Positions 1 through 7,522 of a stretch of DNA of 64,000 nucleotides are shown here, piece after piece. The notes beneath the pieces are model-generated. The model did not search any database and was not told the DNA's origin. It worked only from the letters and a program-made list of their open reading frames with translations. How positions within the stretch are numbered: the first letter of the stretch is position 1; every line of letters starts with the position of its first letter. The DNA is from an uncultured Christensenellaceae bacterium (GTDB lineage: Bacteria > Bacillota > Clostridia > Christensenellales > UBA3700): contig CALWGZ010000004.1 in the NCBI GenBank assembly GCA_944380285.1, positions 101,852 to 165,851 of the forward strand, given 5' to 3'. The position numbers were made by a program, and so were the translations under genes.

Positions 1-251
1 CGTGCGCGCTCGGTGCCCTCGACCAGCGCGACTGCGCCGACCGGACAGCCGTCGTGCAAAGTGACGACGCGATAGCCGGGCGTGTGCTCGGCGTGACGTA
101 TCGCCGCAAGGCTGTCGTCAATGCTCGCATGCGGATGCACGCCGCACGCCTTGGCGATGTCGTCGCGGCAAAGCCATTGATGCATAAACGGCGCGTCCTC
201 TTCCCTCCACGGGCGCAGGACGAGCCTCTTTGTCTCGATCACGTTTTCCAT
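1..251 (-). CDS. GNAT-family N-acetyltransferase, 5' part (runs off the left edge)
   Basis: The reverse strand from an ATG at 251 gives 83 codons without a stop before the window ends. The N-terminus has the form ET-K/R-RLVLRPW, then acidic residues and a 'F(M)..W' segment. This is the usual first strand and helix of RimJ/RimL-type GNAT acetyltransferases, which move an acetyl group from acetyl-CoA to an amine. The acetyl-CoA-binding part lies outside the window, so the substrate cannot be guessed. There is no Shine-Dalgarno site; a promoter places the transcription start at the ATG itself (see 258-286). It is separated from the LRR gene upstream by a strong terminator. Confidence 0.75.
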   Translation of the reverse strand, partial: MENVIETKRLVLRPWREEDAPFMHQWLCRDDIAKACGVHPHASIDDSLAAIRHAEHTPGYRVVTLHDGCPVGAVALVEGTERA

Positions 252-257
252 ACCGCT

Positions 258-286
258 ATTGTAACTCAAATCGCAAACGTATGCAA
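258..286 (-). promoter_or_regulatory. SigA-type promoter of the GNAT gene, leaderless geometry
   Basis: On the minus strand: -35 TTGCAT at 281-286, 17-bp spacer, -10 TACAAT at 258-263. Only 6 nt separate the -10 box from the ATG, so a normal start (+1 about 7 nt after the -10) falls on the start codon. No Shine-Dalgarno site fits in between. Confidence 0.7.
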
Positions 287-293
287 GGAAAAA

Positions 294-321
294 AAGGAGG
301 TCGCCGCATTGCGACCTCCTT
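294..321 (-). terminator. Intrinsic terminator of the 1519-aa LRR gene
   Basis: Perfect 11-bp stem (294-304 with 311-321) and 6-nt loop. On the minus strand it is followed by a run of T. It lies about 50 nt past the stop codon of the LRR gene. Confidence 0.9.
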
Positions 322-371
322 CCTTTGATCTGTTTGTTTACCCGCTGCCGCGCCGCAAAGCGAGCGCGGAA

Positions 372-3300
372 CTAAAGCGTAATATTCAAAGCAGGAACGA
401 CACCGTAGTAGACGTAGTAGACGGTGTAGACGCAGTCGGCGTAGCCATCGCTGTAGACGAAGTGCGCGCCGTCGCTACGGTAGCTGTAAGGCGACCGCAG
501 CCACCAATAGCCGCAACCGAAATAATCACCACTTGTATCCATATAAGCTCCGGTTGAGCAGGCGTAGTCACTCACGGTCATTTGCCTTGCCGTGCCATAG
601 TCTTCATCGTCGCTTGAGAAGCCGTATTCACTGTTGGTTACTTCTCTGTAACTGAGCAAGAATACCTTGTCAAAGGTGTTCTCACATGCCCATGGATTGC
701 TGTCATATCCCGTGCTGTATACGCTGTTGTCCACCTCGGTAGTCTCGATCAAGCTTTGTGCGACCTCTCCGAACGCCGTATTCAAGAACTCGCCGTTCAG
801 CCATTCGCGGATGTCGCTGTGCTTGTAGTTGTTGGCGTACACTGTCTCTCCTTCTATCGTCGTGCTTGACGTGGTGTGATGATAGTAGTGATTGGCTATG
901 ATCCCGTCCGCCAAGATAAACGCGCTACCGCCGCTCTCGCTCAATATCCTCCAACGGATAGGCTCCACCTTGAAGTAGTAGGTGTCGCCGTTGGTGACGT
1001 CGCTGCCGTCCGAGAATGTGTAACCGCTTTCGTGCGGATCCGCGACCACCTTCGCGTATCTTTCGCCGTCCGAGCCGAGATAGTATCCGTCCTCGTCCGC
1101 GACATCGCCTACCGTCACATCGGACGACTTGATCGTTTGGGGATACCAGCCGAAGAGGATATACTCGCCTTGTGCATCAACTTCGTTGTTCTCGTCAACT
1201 CGCAAATATTGCACCGTTTGCGACACAGGCTCGCTCCACTTGGCATACAATGTCACATCGCCGAGGTCAAGCGTCAGCGAGGTTACCTCTTGCTCGAACG
1301 ATGGGTCTTTGTACCACCCGAGGAAGGTATACCCGTCCGGCGCAACCTCAAACGAGCCGTCACCATTATAATCGTATAGCTTTATCGGATCAGCTAGCGC
1401 TATGCTGCCGTCAGCGCCGCCCAAGGTATCCCTGGTGTAGCTCGACGGGTTGCTCGCCGCATTGACGCCGCCGTCAAGGTCGTATGTGACACGGTACCTA
1501 TATCTTCCGTCAGCGCACTCGACAATCAATTTGTCATTGTCGCTGCTGTTCGATTCAAGCGCTTTCCATTGCTCGATCGTCCCATTGAAAATAATTTTCT
1601 CCAAAGATGTGCAGCCTTCAAAGACATTGTCGCCCAAAGTGGTAACCGTATCGGGTATTGTGACTGTCGTCAATGATGTACATCCCTCAAACGCACCATC
1701 CGCTATGCTTTCGCCTCCGGTGATGATCACCTCTTTCAATGACTCGGGGACGTCGTAATCAGAGTAAACAAAGATATAGTCGAAACTAGTTGAACCTGTG
1801 CCGTCCGCTTTCTCACCGACAAACGGGATCGTTATGCTTGTCAAACCGCTGCATCCCGCAAACGCACCATAGCCGATGCCGGTCACGCTGTCAGGAATAG
1901 TTATGCTTGTCAAACCGCTGCATCCCCAGAATGCTTGCTCGCCGATGCTTATCACGCTGTCCCCAATCGTGACGCTTGTCAAACCGCTGCATCCGGAGAA
2001 TGTACCTGCAAAAATGATCTTGGTCTGCGCCATGATCTCAAACGACGTGACGCTTGTGTCGGTAACGTCATACAACACTACATACGGGTTAACTTCATTG
2101 CCGAGATACTTAGCGCCGCCGTGTTCATTAAATTGAAGCGACGAGCATCCCGAGAAAGCGGAATCGTCGATGCTTGTCACACTGTCGGGGATCGTGATGC
2201 TTGTCAAACCGCTGCATCCGAAGAACGAACTGATGCCGATGCTGGTCACACCTTCCCCGATCGTGACGCTTGTCAAGCCGTTATAACCTGCAAACGCCCA
2301 ATCACCGATGCTTTCGCCACCGGTGATGATCACCTCTTGTAATGATGAGGGGATACTGTATATACTATGAGAAAGATCTATCACGTTAAAAATGTAGCCG
2401 AAATGCGTTCTTCCCGTGCCGTCCGCGCGCCCTCCGACAAACGGAATTGTGACGCTTGTCAAACCGCTGCATCCGGAGAATGCACTACTGCCGATGCTTA
2501 TCACGCTGTCGGGAATCACGACGCTTGTCAAACTGCTGCAATCATCGAATGCATCAGAGCCAATGCTTGTCACGCTGTCCGGGATCACAATGCTTGTCAA
2601 ACCGCTGCATCCCCCGAATGTACCATAGCCGATGCTTGTCACACTGTCGGGAATCACAATGCTTATCAAATTGCTGCATCCGGAGAATGCTTCTCTGCCT
2701 ATGCTTGTTACGCCGTCCCCGATCGTAACGCACGTCAAACCGCTACAATCTTCGAATGCATAATCGCCGATGCTTATCACGCTGTCGGGGATCGTCACAG
2801 AGGTGATCTTGTCAAAACCGCTGAAAGCGTCGCTGTCTATCTCTTCCACTCCGTCGGCAATGACGATGTTTTTCACGGAACGCGGGAAGAGTTCAAATCG
2901 TTTCACCTCGGAATTAGAGCCTTGATATCCGAGCATATCGGAAATCGTGTCATAATCAGCCGTATGCAAGATCAACGTGGTAACTCCGGTGGCTCTCGCC
3001 AAGAAACCTTCGGCATACTTCAAGTCCTCGTCGATCTCAAACTCGCCGTCGGGGACATTGCGCAAGCCGATCAGCCAATCGCCGACATACAATTGACCGT
3101 CTTGCCAATTGTCGATGTCGTTCCAATACGCCGTGCCGACAAAGGCGTCCTTGCCGACATGAAAGATCGATCCCCCGTCGTTGAACGTAACCGAGGACAA
3201 GTTGCTCAATCCCTCAAATGCATTGTCCGAAATTGAGACGTCGCCGTCAATGACGATCCCGCGAACGGCGCGCAGATACGAACTCCAATCGCCTGTCAAT

Positions 3301-4931
3301 TTCTCGGCAATGATACCGGTATCGCCGCCTGTCAACACAAGTTGATCGGTAACGGTGTTATAATACCAATATCTTGTCGCGGGAATAGAACCCTCATCTT
3401 TTATTTTGTCGATTTCACAACTGTATTCATCGTACAGATCGTCGCTCCATGTCACCGTCTTCGCGTTTTCATAATCGTTAAATACCTCACCGTCTGCCGT
3501 ATATGCGGTCGCCTTTCCGTTGATGATGAAGCTGCCGTCCGAAAATTCGGCATCATAATATACCACAGCTTGATTTGTATACCTTTTACCGTAAGAACTG
3601 TGACTGCTGCCATTCTCCCGTACCGTCAATTCGACCAATTCGCGAGTGGGCGCGTCCTCTTCTTCGTCTTGATAGCCTGCACTCGCATTGTGTATCGCAC
3701 TCTCAAACACCAAGTCGGACGTATCATAATCGTCATTACGTGCAGTAAATGTGACCATCACAAATTGATATTGCATCTTGCTGCGCTTCTCTTCCATTTG
3801 CTCGACGAGCTCGGACACACCCATCATCCCTTCCAACGAATCGAAAAGATCGTCTTCGCTCATGTCCTCGTCAAAGTCACCGAAAAGATCTTCTCCGCTG
3901 ACTTCGTTCAGCCGATCTATCATCCTCTCCATGTTGGCATATTCGGGCGAATAGAATGTTATCGACGTTCGATTTTCACCATCGTCCTCACTGAAACCAA
4001 AGAAGTTCATAATTGAACTTTTCGATGTATAATACGGCTCAAAACCCCCATACGCAGATTTGTTCAAAGGATTGACCGCTACAAATTTTACGGGGACAGC
4101 AACCACGGTCGCCATAATAGCGGCTGTCAAAAGCAAAACGATGGCAACTTTGATTTTGAACGCTATTTTGCCGCTCTTTGCGGAAAATTTGCTTTGTTTG
4201 ACCTTCGCGCCGACGGCTTCTTTTTGCTCGATATCTATATATTTCGTCTCAAACAAAATGCGGAACACGAAAAATATAATCCCGAACACTCCCAATACCA
4301 CGCAAAACGAAAGCCCTGCGCCCGGAGAACCGAGCCACTCGCCCGCCTTGCCGACTCCTATCGAACCAAGCACGATCAACGCGGCGACGACCACGCCGTC
4401 CACAAGCCAACTTTTGAGTGACGAAACTTCGCCATACGGAAATTTCCATGCTCGGAAAAACCTATATGAACCGCCCAATATCAGGAAGATCGCAATCGCC
4501 AACAGCACTACGCAAATTGCGGTGAATCCGCCGTCGACATTGATCGTAAACGCATTGACAAAACCATTTGCCGACACATCATAGCCCATATGCAGCATGA
4601 TGGGAGCGCTCAGCGACAAAAGCACCAACACTCCCAGCAACAATGTGCCGACACCTTCGACAAGCCACCATGCCTTGCCGATCCCGGCAAAAACTTTGGC
4701 TGCCTTCTCCCCCGAAAAGATATCCAACTTTATCCCCGATCGCGGATGAGTCTCCTGCTCCGACTGATTTCTTGCAACATAACTGTAACCGCACTTGCTG
4801 CAAAAAATTTCATCTTCTTTGCGAGGATTGCCGCATACCGGACATTCCGAAGGCAAACCTTCACCTGCTTTCTCGCCGCAATAGGGGCAAAACGTGCCTT
4901 CAAATTCCTTTCCGCACTTCTTGCAAACCAT
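372..4931 (-). CDS. Zinc-ribbon / 5-TM / BspA-type LRR / InlB repeat / DUF6273 surface protein (1519 aa)
   Basis: The N-terminus carries two zinc ribbons (C3/C6/C15/C18 and C30/C33/C44/C47). About five hydrophobic helices follow between residues 85 and 285, then a variable extracellular-looking region. Next comes a long array of LRR_5 (BspA/TpLRR) repeats of the form 'L-T-S-V/I-T-I-P-D-S-V-T-S-I-G..AF.GCSG', roughly residues 570-1190. After it lie one Listeria-Bacteroides/InlB-B repeat ('GYTFLGWY..'; '.LYAKW') and a C-terminal DUF6273 domain (from about 1265) ending with WWLRSP and GVVPAL motifs. Expected topology: zinc ribbons in the cytoplasm, repeats outside. LRR_5 proteins of gut bacteria are usually adhesion or recognition proteins; the ligand here is unknown. 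The start is supported by an AGGAGAG site 8 nt upstream. The gene is AT-richer than gapA and the oxidoreductase genes to its right. Two copies of a non-LRR cassette ('FVG..ADGTG...YIF...V-ITGG-ES') interrupt the array. Confidence 0.85.
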   Translation of the reverse strand: MVCKKCGKEFEGTFCPYCGEKAGEGLPSECPVCGNPRKEDEIFCSKCGYSYVARNQSEQETHPRSGIKLDIFSGEKAAKVFAGIGKAWWLVEGVGTLLLGVLVLLSLSAPIMLHMGYDVSANGFVNAFTINVDGGFTAICVVLLAIAIFLILGGSYRFFRAWKFPYGEVSSLKSWLVDGVVVAALIVLGSIGVGKAGEWLGSPGAGLSFCVVLGVFGIIFFVFRILFETKYIDIEQKEAVGAKVKQSKFSAKSGKIAFKIKVAIVLLLTAAIMATVVAVPVKFVAVNPLNKSAYGGFEPYYTSKSSIMNFFGFSEDDGENRTSITFYSPEYANMERMIDRLNEVSGEDLFGDFDEDMSEDDLFDSLEGMMGVSELVEQMEEKRSKMQYQFVMVTFTARNDDYDTSDLVFESAIHNASAGYQDEEEDAPTRELVELTVRENGSSHSSYGKRYTNQAVVYYDAEFSDGSFIINGKATAYTADGEVFNDYENAKTVTWSDDLYDEYSCEIDKIKDEGSIPATRYWYYNTVTDQLVLTGGDTGIIAEKLTGDWSSYLRAVRGIVIDGDVSISDNAFEGLSNLSSVTFNDGGSIFHVGKDAFVGTAYWNDIDNWQDGQLYVGDWLIGLRNVPDGEFEIDEDLKYAEGFLARATGVTTLILHTADYDTISDMLGYQGSNSEVKRFELFPRSVKNIVIADGVEEIDSDAFSGFDKITSVTIPDSVISIGDYAFEDCSGLTCVTIGDGVTSIGREAFSGCSNLISIVIPDSVTSIGYGTFGGCSGLTSIVIPDSVTSIGSDAFDDCSSLTSVVIPDSVISIGSSAFSGCSGLTSVTIPFVGGRADGTGRTHFGYIFNVIDLSHSIYSIPSSLQEVIITGGESIGDWAFAGYNGLTSVTIGEGVTSIGISSFFGCSGLTSITIPDSVTSIDDSAFSGCSSLQFNEHGGAKYLGNEVNPYVVLYDVTDTSVTSFEIMAQTKIIFAGTFSGCSGLTSVTIGDSVISIGEQAFWGCSGLTSITIPDSVTGIGYGAFAGCSGLTSITIPFVGEKADGTGSTSFDYIFVYSDYDVPESLKEVIITGGESIADGAFEGCTSLTTVTIPDTVTTLGDNVFEGCTSLEKIIFNGTIEQWKALESNSSDNDKLIVECADGRYRYRVTYDLDGGVNAASNPSSYTRDTLGGADGSIALADPIKLYDYNGDGSFEVAPDGYTFLGWYKDPSFEQEVTSLTLDLGDVTLYAKWSEPVSQTVQYLRVDENNEVDAQGEYILFGWYPQTIKSSDVTVGDVADEDGYYLGSDGERYAKVVADPHESGYTFSDGSDVTNGDTYYFKVEPIRWRILSESGGSAFILADGIIANHYYHHTTSSTTIEGETVYANNYKHSDIREWLNGEFLNTAFGEVAQSLIETTEVDNSVYSTGYDSNPWACENTFDKVFLLSYREVTNSEYGFSSDDEDYGTARQMTVSDYACSTGAYMDTSGDYFGCGYWWLRSPYSYRSDGAHFVYSDGYADCVYTVYYVYYGVVPALNITL
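1630..2830 (-). repeat. Tandem LRR-coding DNA repeats (about 69 bp unit)
   Basis: Repeated blocks such as 'CTTGTCAAACCGCTGCATCC' recur about every 69 bp (one 23-residue LRR), several nearly identical over 20-40 bp. Two cassettes (about 1717-1830 and 2313-2447) break the rhythm. Such arrays can gain or lose units by recombination or replication slippage. Confidence 0.8.
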
Positions 4932-4951
4932 AATTTTTCTCTCCTATTTTG

Positions 4952-4976
4952 GGTATCGAATATACTATTCGATACC
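4952..4976 (-). promoter_or_regulatory. 5'-UTR hairpin of the LRR gene
   Basis: Perfect 10-bp inverted repeat (GGTATCGAAT / ATTCGATACC, 5-nt loop) between the promoter (4991-5020) and the Shine-Dalgarno site (about 4940-4946). It would lie near +8 to +33 of the mRNA. The same palindrome recurs at 5113-5149. It could be an operator, an mRNA stabiliser or an attenuator. Confidence 0.6.
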
Positions 4977-4990
4977 TACTTTGCAACTAT

Positions 4991-5020
4991 ATTATAAACT
5001 TGGATATTATTCTATGTCAA
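4991..5020 (-). promoter_or_regulatory. SigA-type promoter of the LRR gene
   Basis: Minus strand: -35 TTGACA at 5015-5020, 18-bp spacer, -10 TATAAT at 4991-4996. The leader to the ATG is about 50 nt and contains the hairpin and a good Shine-Dalgarno site. Confidence 0.85.
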
Positions 5021-5112
5021 TGGATTATGAAAAATTAAAAATTTTACCTTTGAATTTCCCAAAATCATACACATATGTCTATTATCTTTGTTTTCTTGGT
5101 GAAAGATTGCGA

Positions 5113-5149
5113 AAAGCAGGTATCGAATTGCATATTCGATACCTGCTTT
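5113..5149 (-). terminator. 16-bp hairpin after the BRO remnant (terminator-like)
   Basis: Perfect 16-bp stem (5113-5128 with 5134-5149; 5-nt loop). Its inner 10 bp are identical to the hairpin at 4952-4976. On the minus strand the stem ends in TTTT, about 20 nt after the stop of the BRO fragment. Confidence 0.6.
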
Positions 5150-5170
5150 GCTTTCTCGCAAAGGCGTTTT

Positions 5171-5488
5171 TCAAGGGGCGTTGCACGGTTCAGCCTTTGG
5201 CGACGGAACGGATTGCACAAGCCGCAAAACGCCTTTGGTGTCAAGGCAGTCCGTAAGGCGCATTTTGCCGTCGTCGGCGCGCATTTTCAAACCGTGACAA
5301 TTTGTCACAGTTTCATTTCCCTCTGCGCGTAACCGTTGCTTCAACTTTCGCCAATAGGCGTTTGGGTCTTTGCTGTCCGTCAATACGGCAACAACATCCA
5401 CCACGGAAAAATACCATTCCTCTTCTTCCGCGTTCCAATGCGTCCTGATCTGTCTGCTTTCAAAAACCTTGATCTTGTTCTCGAGCAT
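5171..5488 (-). pseudogene. BRO-family (phage antirepressor-like) protein, C-terminally truncated
   Basis: The 105-aa product starts with an 'IRT.W...EEWYFSVVDVV' signature followed by '..YWRKLKQRL' and 'GNETVT'. This is the Bro-N domain of phage antirepressor-like proteins found in clostridial phages and mobile elements. Relatives continue after 'PSPKAEP' for well over 100 residues. Here the reading ends four residues later, so only the N-terminal DNA-binding half remains. A good Shine-Dalgarno site (GGAGGAG) precedes the ATG at 5488. It may still make a small protein, but most likely it is a prophage relic. A hairpin follows directly. Confidence 0.7.
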
Positions 5489-5630
5489 AATTCTCCTCCC
5501 GGCGTCCTTGTCAAATCCATTATATCACAAAACAGACCTGCAAAACAAATGAAGCGTAAGAATATATCCCCTTGCCTGTTGTCGACGCACCAAGCCTAAA
5601 CTTAGACCGCACCGCGTGTATGTGAGCAAG

Positions 5631-5740
5631 GTTTTGACGAGATCTTTTGCGCCGATACTTCGTCTTGCCCCTTGCTAAGCCATAAAGGATTGAGCTGCGG
5701 GGACGCGACTCGTCTCGGCGCAAAATCTCTACGTCAAAAC
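5631..5740. repeat. Imperfect long inverted repeat
   Basis: Outer arms GTTTTGACG (5631-5639) and CGTCAAAAC (5732-5740); inner arms TTTTGCGCCGA (5645-5655) and TCGGCGCAAAA (5715-5725). The arms are in register with a short mismatched segment between them. No gene lies inside. It may be a mobile-element relic or a structured transcript end. Confidence 0.55.
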
Positions 5741-5752
5741 TGCTACGCACCG

Positions 5753-5792
5753 ACAAAAATGCCGACAGCGTTTTTGCTGTCGGCATTTTTGT
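5753..5792. terminator. Strong bidirectional terminator
   Basis: Perfect 17-bp stem (5753-5769 with 5776-5792; loop GTTTTT), with an A-rich left flank and T-rich right flank. It sits between the BRO remnant and the gene at 5949-6281 and should stop transcription in both directions. Confidence 0.85.
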
Positions 5793-5820
5793 CTGTGCGA
5801 TACTCACCTACTTATAAAAA

Positions 5821-5954
5821 ATTTGACCGCACAGAATGGTGCAGATTCGCCCCGTTCGGGTTGCGAGGCGGCGACCCAGTGTACTTGATCGTACACGGTC
5901 AGCCGCCGAGACGTTCCGAACGGGGCGAAGGTGTGCCGTTATGTGCGGTCAAAT
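5821..5954. repeat. 134-bp palindromic element (MITE-like or long hairpin)
   Basis: Terminal 13-bp perfect inverted repeats (5821-5833 and 5942-5954), a second 14-bp perfect pair (5846-5859 and 5916-5929) and an inner GTGTAC/GTACAC pair (5879-5884 and 5891-5896), all in register. The right end covers the stop codon of the membrane protein gene at 5949-6281. No clear target-site duplication is visible. Confidence 0.65.
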
Positions 5955-6281
5955 AAGGACGTTGCCAAGGATGGCAAGTACAAGGAACACCGCCAAAAGC
6001 ACATAGATGATGAGTTTGACCCATTGCTTCTTGCCGCGCGCATACATCAACGTCGGGAAGCCGAGCGCGATAACGACGCAGATGTCCTTGATCGTGGTCA
6101 GGACGGTGCCGACCGTGCCGAGCGAGCCGTCGACCGCGTTGACGATGAGGTTGACGACATAGACGACGACGGAGACGCAGATCGCGATGCACGCGAGCAG
6201 ATTGATGATGTTGCCGGTGCTGACGACGCTGCCGCGCTTGCCGGTGGAATTGGATTGCTTCTTGTTGGAATTGTTTGCCAT
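5949..6281 (-). CDS. Small membrane protein, unknown function (110 aa)
   Basis: I do not recognise the family. The N-terminus (MANNSNKK...) is polar and basic for about 25 residues. Three hydrophobic helices follow, near residues 28-50, 55-78 and 87-108. The start at 6281 is chosen because GGAGGT lies 7 nt upstream; an in-frame longer reading has no such site. The gene lies directly downstream of gapA on the same strand, but the gapA terminator is between them. The stop codon lies inside the right arm of the 134-bp palindrome, which may serve as its transcript end. Confidence 0.6.
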   Translation of the reverse strand: MANNSNKKQSNSTGKRGSVVSTGNIINLLACIAICVSVVVYVVNLIVNAVDGSLGTVGTVLTTIKDICVVIALGFPTLMYARGKKQWVKLIIYVLLAVFLVLAILGNVLI

Positions 6282-6304
6282 GATAGACCTCCAAAAAACG
6301 ACAA

Positions 6305-6328
6305 AAGCCCCGCCGCGAGGCGAGGCTT
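6305..6328 (-). terminator. Terminator of gapA
   Basis: Ten-base-pair stem (6305-6314 with 6319-6328, one G-U pair) with a 4-nt loop, followed on the minus strand by TTGTCGTTTTTT. It begins about 10 nt after the gapA stop codon. Confidence 0.8.
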
Positions 6329-6337
6329 GAGCGGTTG

Positions 6338-7399
6338 TTACTTCAATTCGGAGAAGTACTTGATCGTCCTGACCATTTGGCTGGTGTAGGAGTTCTCGTT
6401 GTCGTACCAAGAGACGACCTGGACTTGGTAGGTGTCGTCGTCGATCTTGCTGACCATGGTCTGGGTCGCGTCGAACAGCGAGCCGTACTTCATGCCGATG
6501 ACGTCGGAAGAGACGATCTCGTCGGTGTTGTAGCCGAAGGACTCGGTCGCCTCGGACTTCATAGCCTCGTTGATGCCCTCTTTGGTGACATCCTTGCCCT
6601 TGACGACGGCGACGAGGATGGTGGTGGAACCGGTCGCGGTCGGGACGCGCTGAGCGGAGCCGATCAGCTTGCCGTTGAGCTCGGGGATGACCAGACCGAT
6701 TGCCTTAGCGGCGCCGGTGCTGTTGGGAACGATGTTCTGCGCGCCGGCTCTGGACCTTCTGAGGTCGCCCTTGCGCTGCGGACCGTCGAGGATCATTTGA
6801 TCGCCGGTGTAGGCGTGGACGGTGGTCATGATGCCGCTGACGACGGGAGCGTAGTCGTTGAGAGCCTTAGCCATCGGAGCGAGGCAGTTGGTGGTGCAGG
6901 ACGCAGCGGAGATGATGGTGTCCTCCGGCTTGAGCGTCTTGTGGTTGACGTTGTAGACGATGGTGGGAAGATCGTTGCCCGCGGGAGCGGAGATGACGAC
7001 CTTGCGCGCGCCGGCGTCGATGTGAGCCTGCGCCTTCGCCTTGCTGGTGTAGAAGCCGGTGCACTCGAGCACGACGTCGACCTTGAGCTCCTTCCACGGG
7101 AGGTCGGAAGCCTTGGGCATAGCGTAGATGGTGATCTCCTTGCCGTCGACGGTGATGCTGCCGGGGGTGACGACGGTCTTGCCGTCCTCAGCCATGACGG
7201 CGTCCTTGTAGGTCACCTCGTGACCCATAGCGACGTAGTTGCCCTGCATGGTGTCGTACTTGAGAAGATGAGCGAGCATCTTGGGGCTGGTGAGGTCGTT
7301 GATAGCGACGACTTCGTAACCTTCGGCGCCGAACATCTGTCTGAACGCAAGTCTGCCGATGCGGCCGAAGCCGTTGATAGCTACTCTGACATTTGCCAT
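6338..7399 (-). CDS. gapA: Glyceraldehyde-3-phosphate dehydrogenase (type I)
   Basis: Oxidises glyceraldehyde-3-phosphate to 1,3-bisphosphoglycerate with NAD in cytoplasmic glycolysis. The N-terminal Rossmann motif INGFGRIGR is at residues 8-16. The aspartate in 'INDLT' (D35) favours NAD over NADP. The catalytic cysteine is C168 in 'SCTTNC', with 'HAYTGDQ' and 'WYDNE.SY' further on. At 353 aa it is slightly longer than the usual 330-340 because of small insertions. A GGAGGA site and a good promoter (7454-7482) precede it and a terminator follows, so it looks monocistronic. Identification is secure. Confidence 0.98.
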   Translation of the reverse strand: MANVRVAINGFGRIGRLAFRQMFGAEGYEVVAINDLTSPKMLAHLLKYDTMQGNYVAMGHEVTYKDAVMAEDGKTVVTPGSITVDGKEITIYAMPKASDLPWKELKVDVVLECTGFYTSKAKAQAHIDAGARKVVISAPAGNDLPTIVYNVNHKTLKPEDTIISAASCTTNCLAPMAKALNDYAPVVSGIMTTVHAYTGDQMILDGPQRKGDLRRSRAGAQNIVPNSTGAAKAIGLVIPELNGKLIGSAQRVPTATGSTTILVAVVKGKDVTKEGINEAMKSEATESFGYNTDEIVSSDVIGMKYGSLFDATQTMVSKIDDDTYQVQVVSWYDNENSYTSQMVRTIKYFSELK

Positions 7400-7453
7400 A
7401 ATATATAGTCCTCCAAAAATAATTCCGTTTTATCCCTTTTCGGGTTCGCAATA

Positions 7454-7482
7454 ATTTTAACAATTATCGCGCGATTTTGCAA
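7454..7482 (-). promoter_or_regulatory. Promoter of gapA
   Basis: Minus strand: -35 TTGCAA at 7477-7482, 17-bp spacer, -10 TAAAAT at 7454-7459. The leader to the ATG is about 48 nt and carries the GGAGGA ribosome site. Confidence 0.75.
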
Positions 7483-7522
7483 CCGATTTATATCAATTTT
7501 TTGCCTTTTGCGCCGTTTGCGA

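Noticed and set aside
1630..2830. Regularly spaced repeats as a possible CRISPR array
   Set aside because: The repeats are in-frame LRR codons about 69 bp apart with coding 'spacers', and no Cas gene is near.
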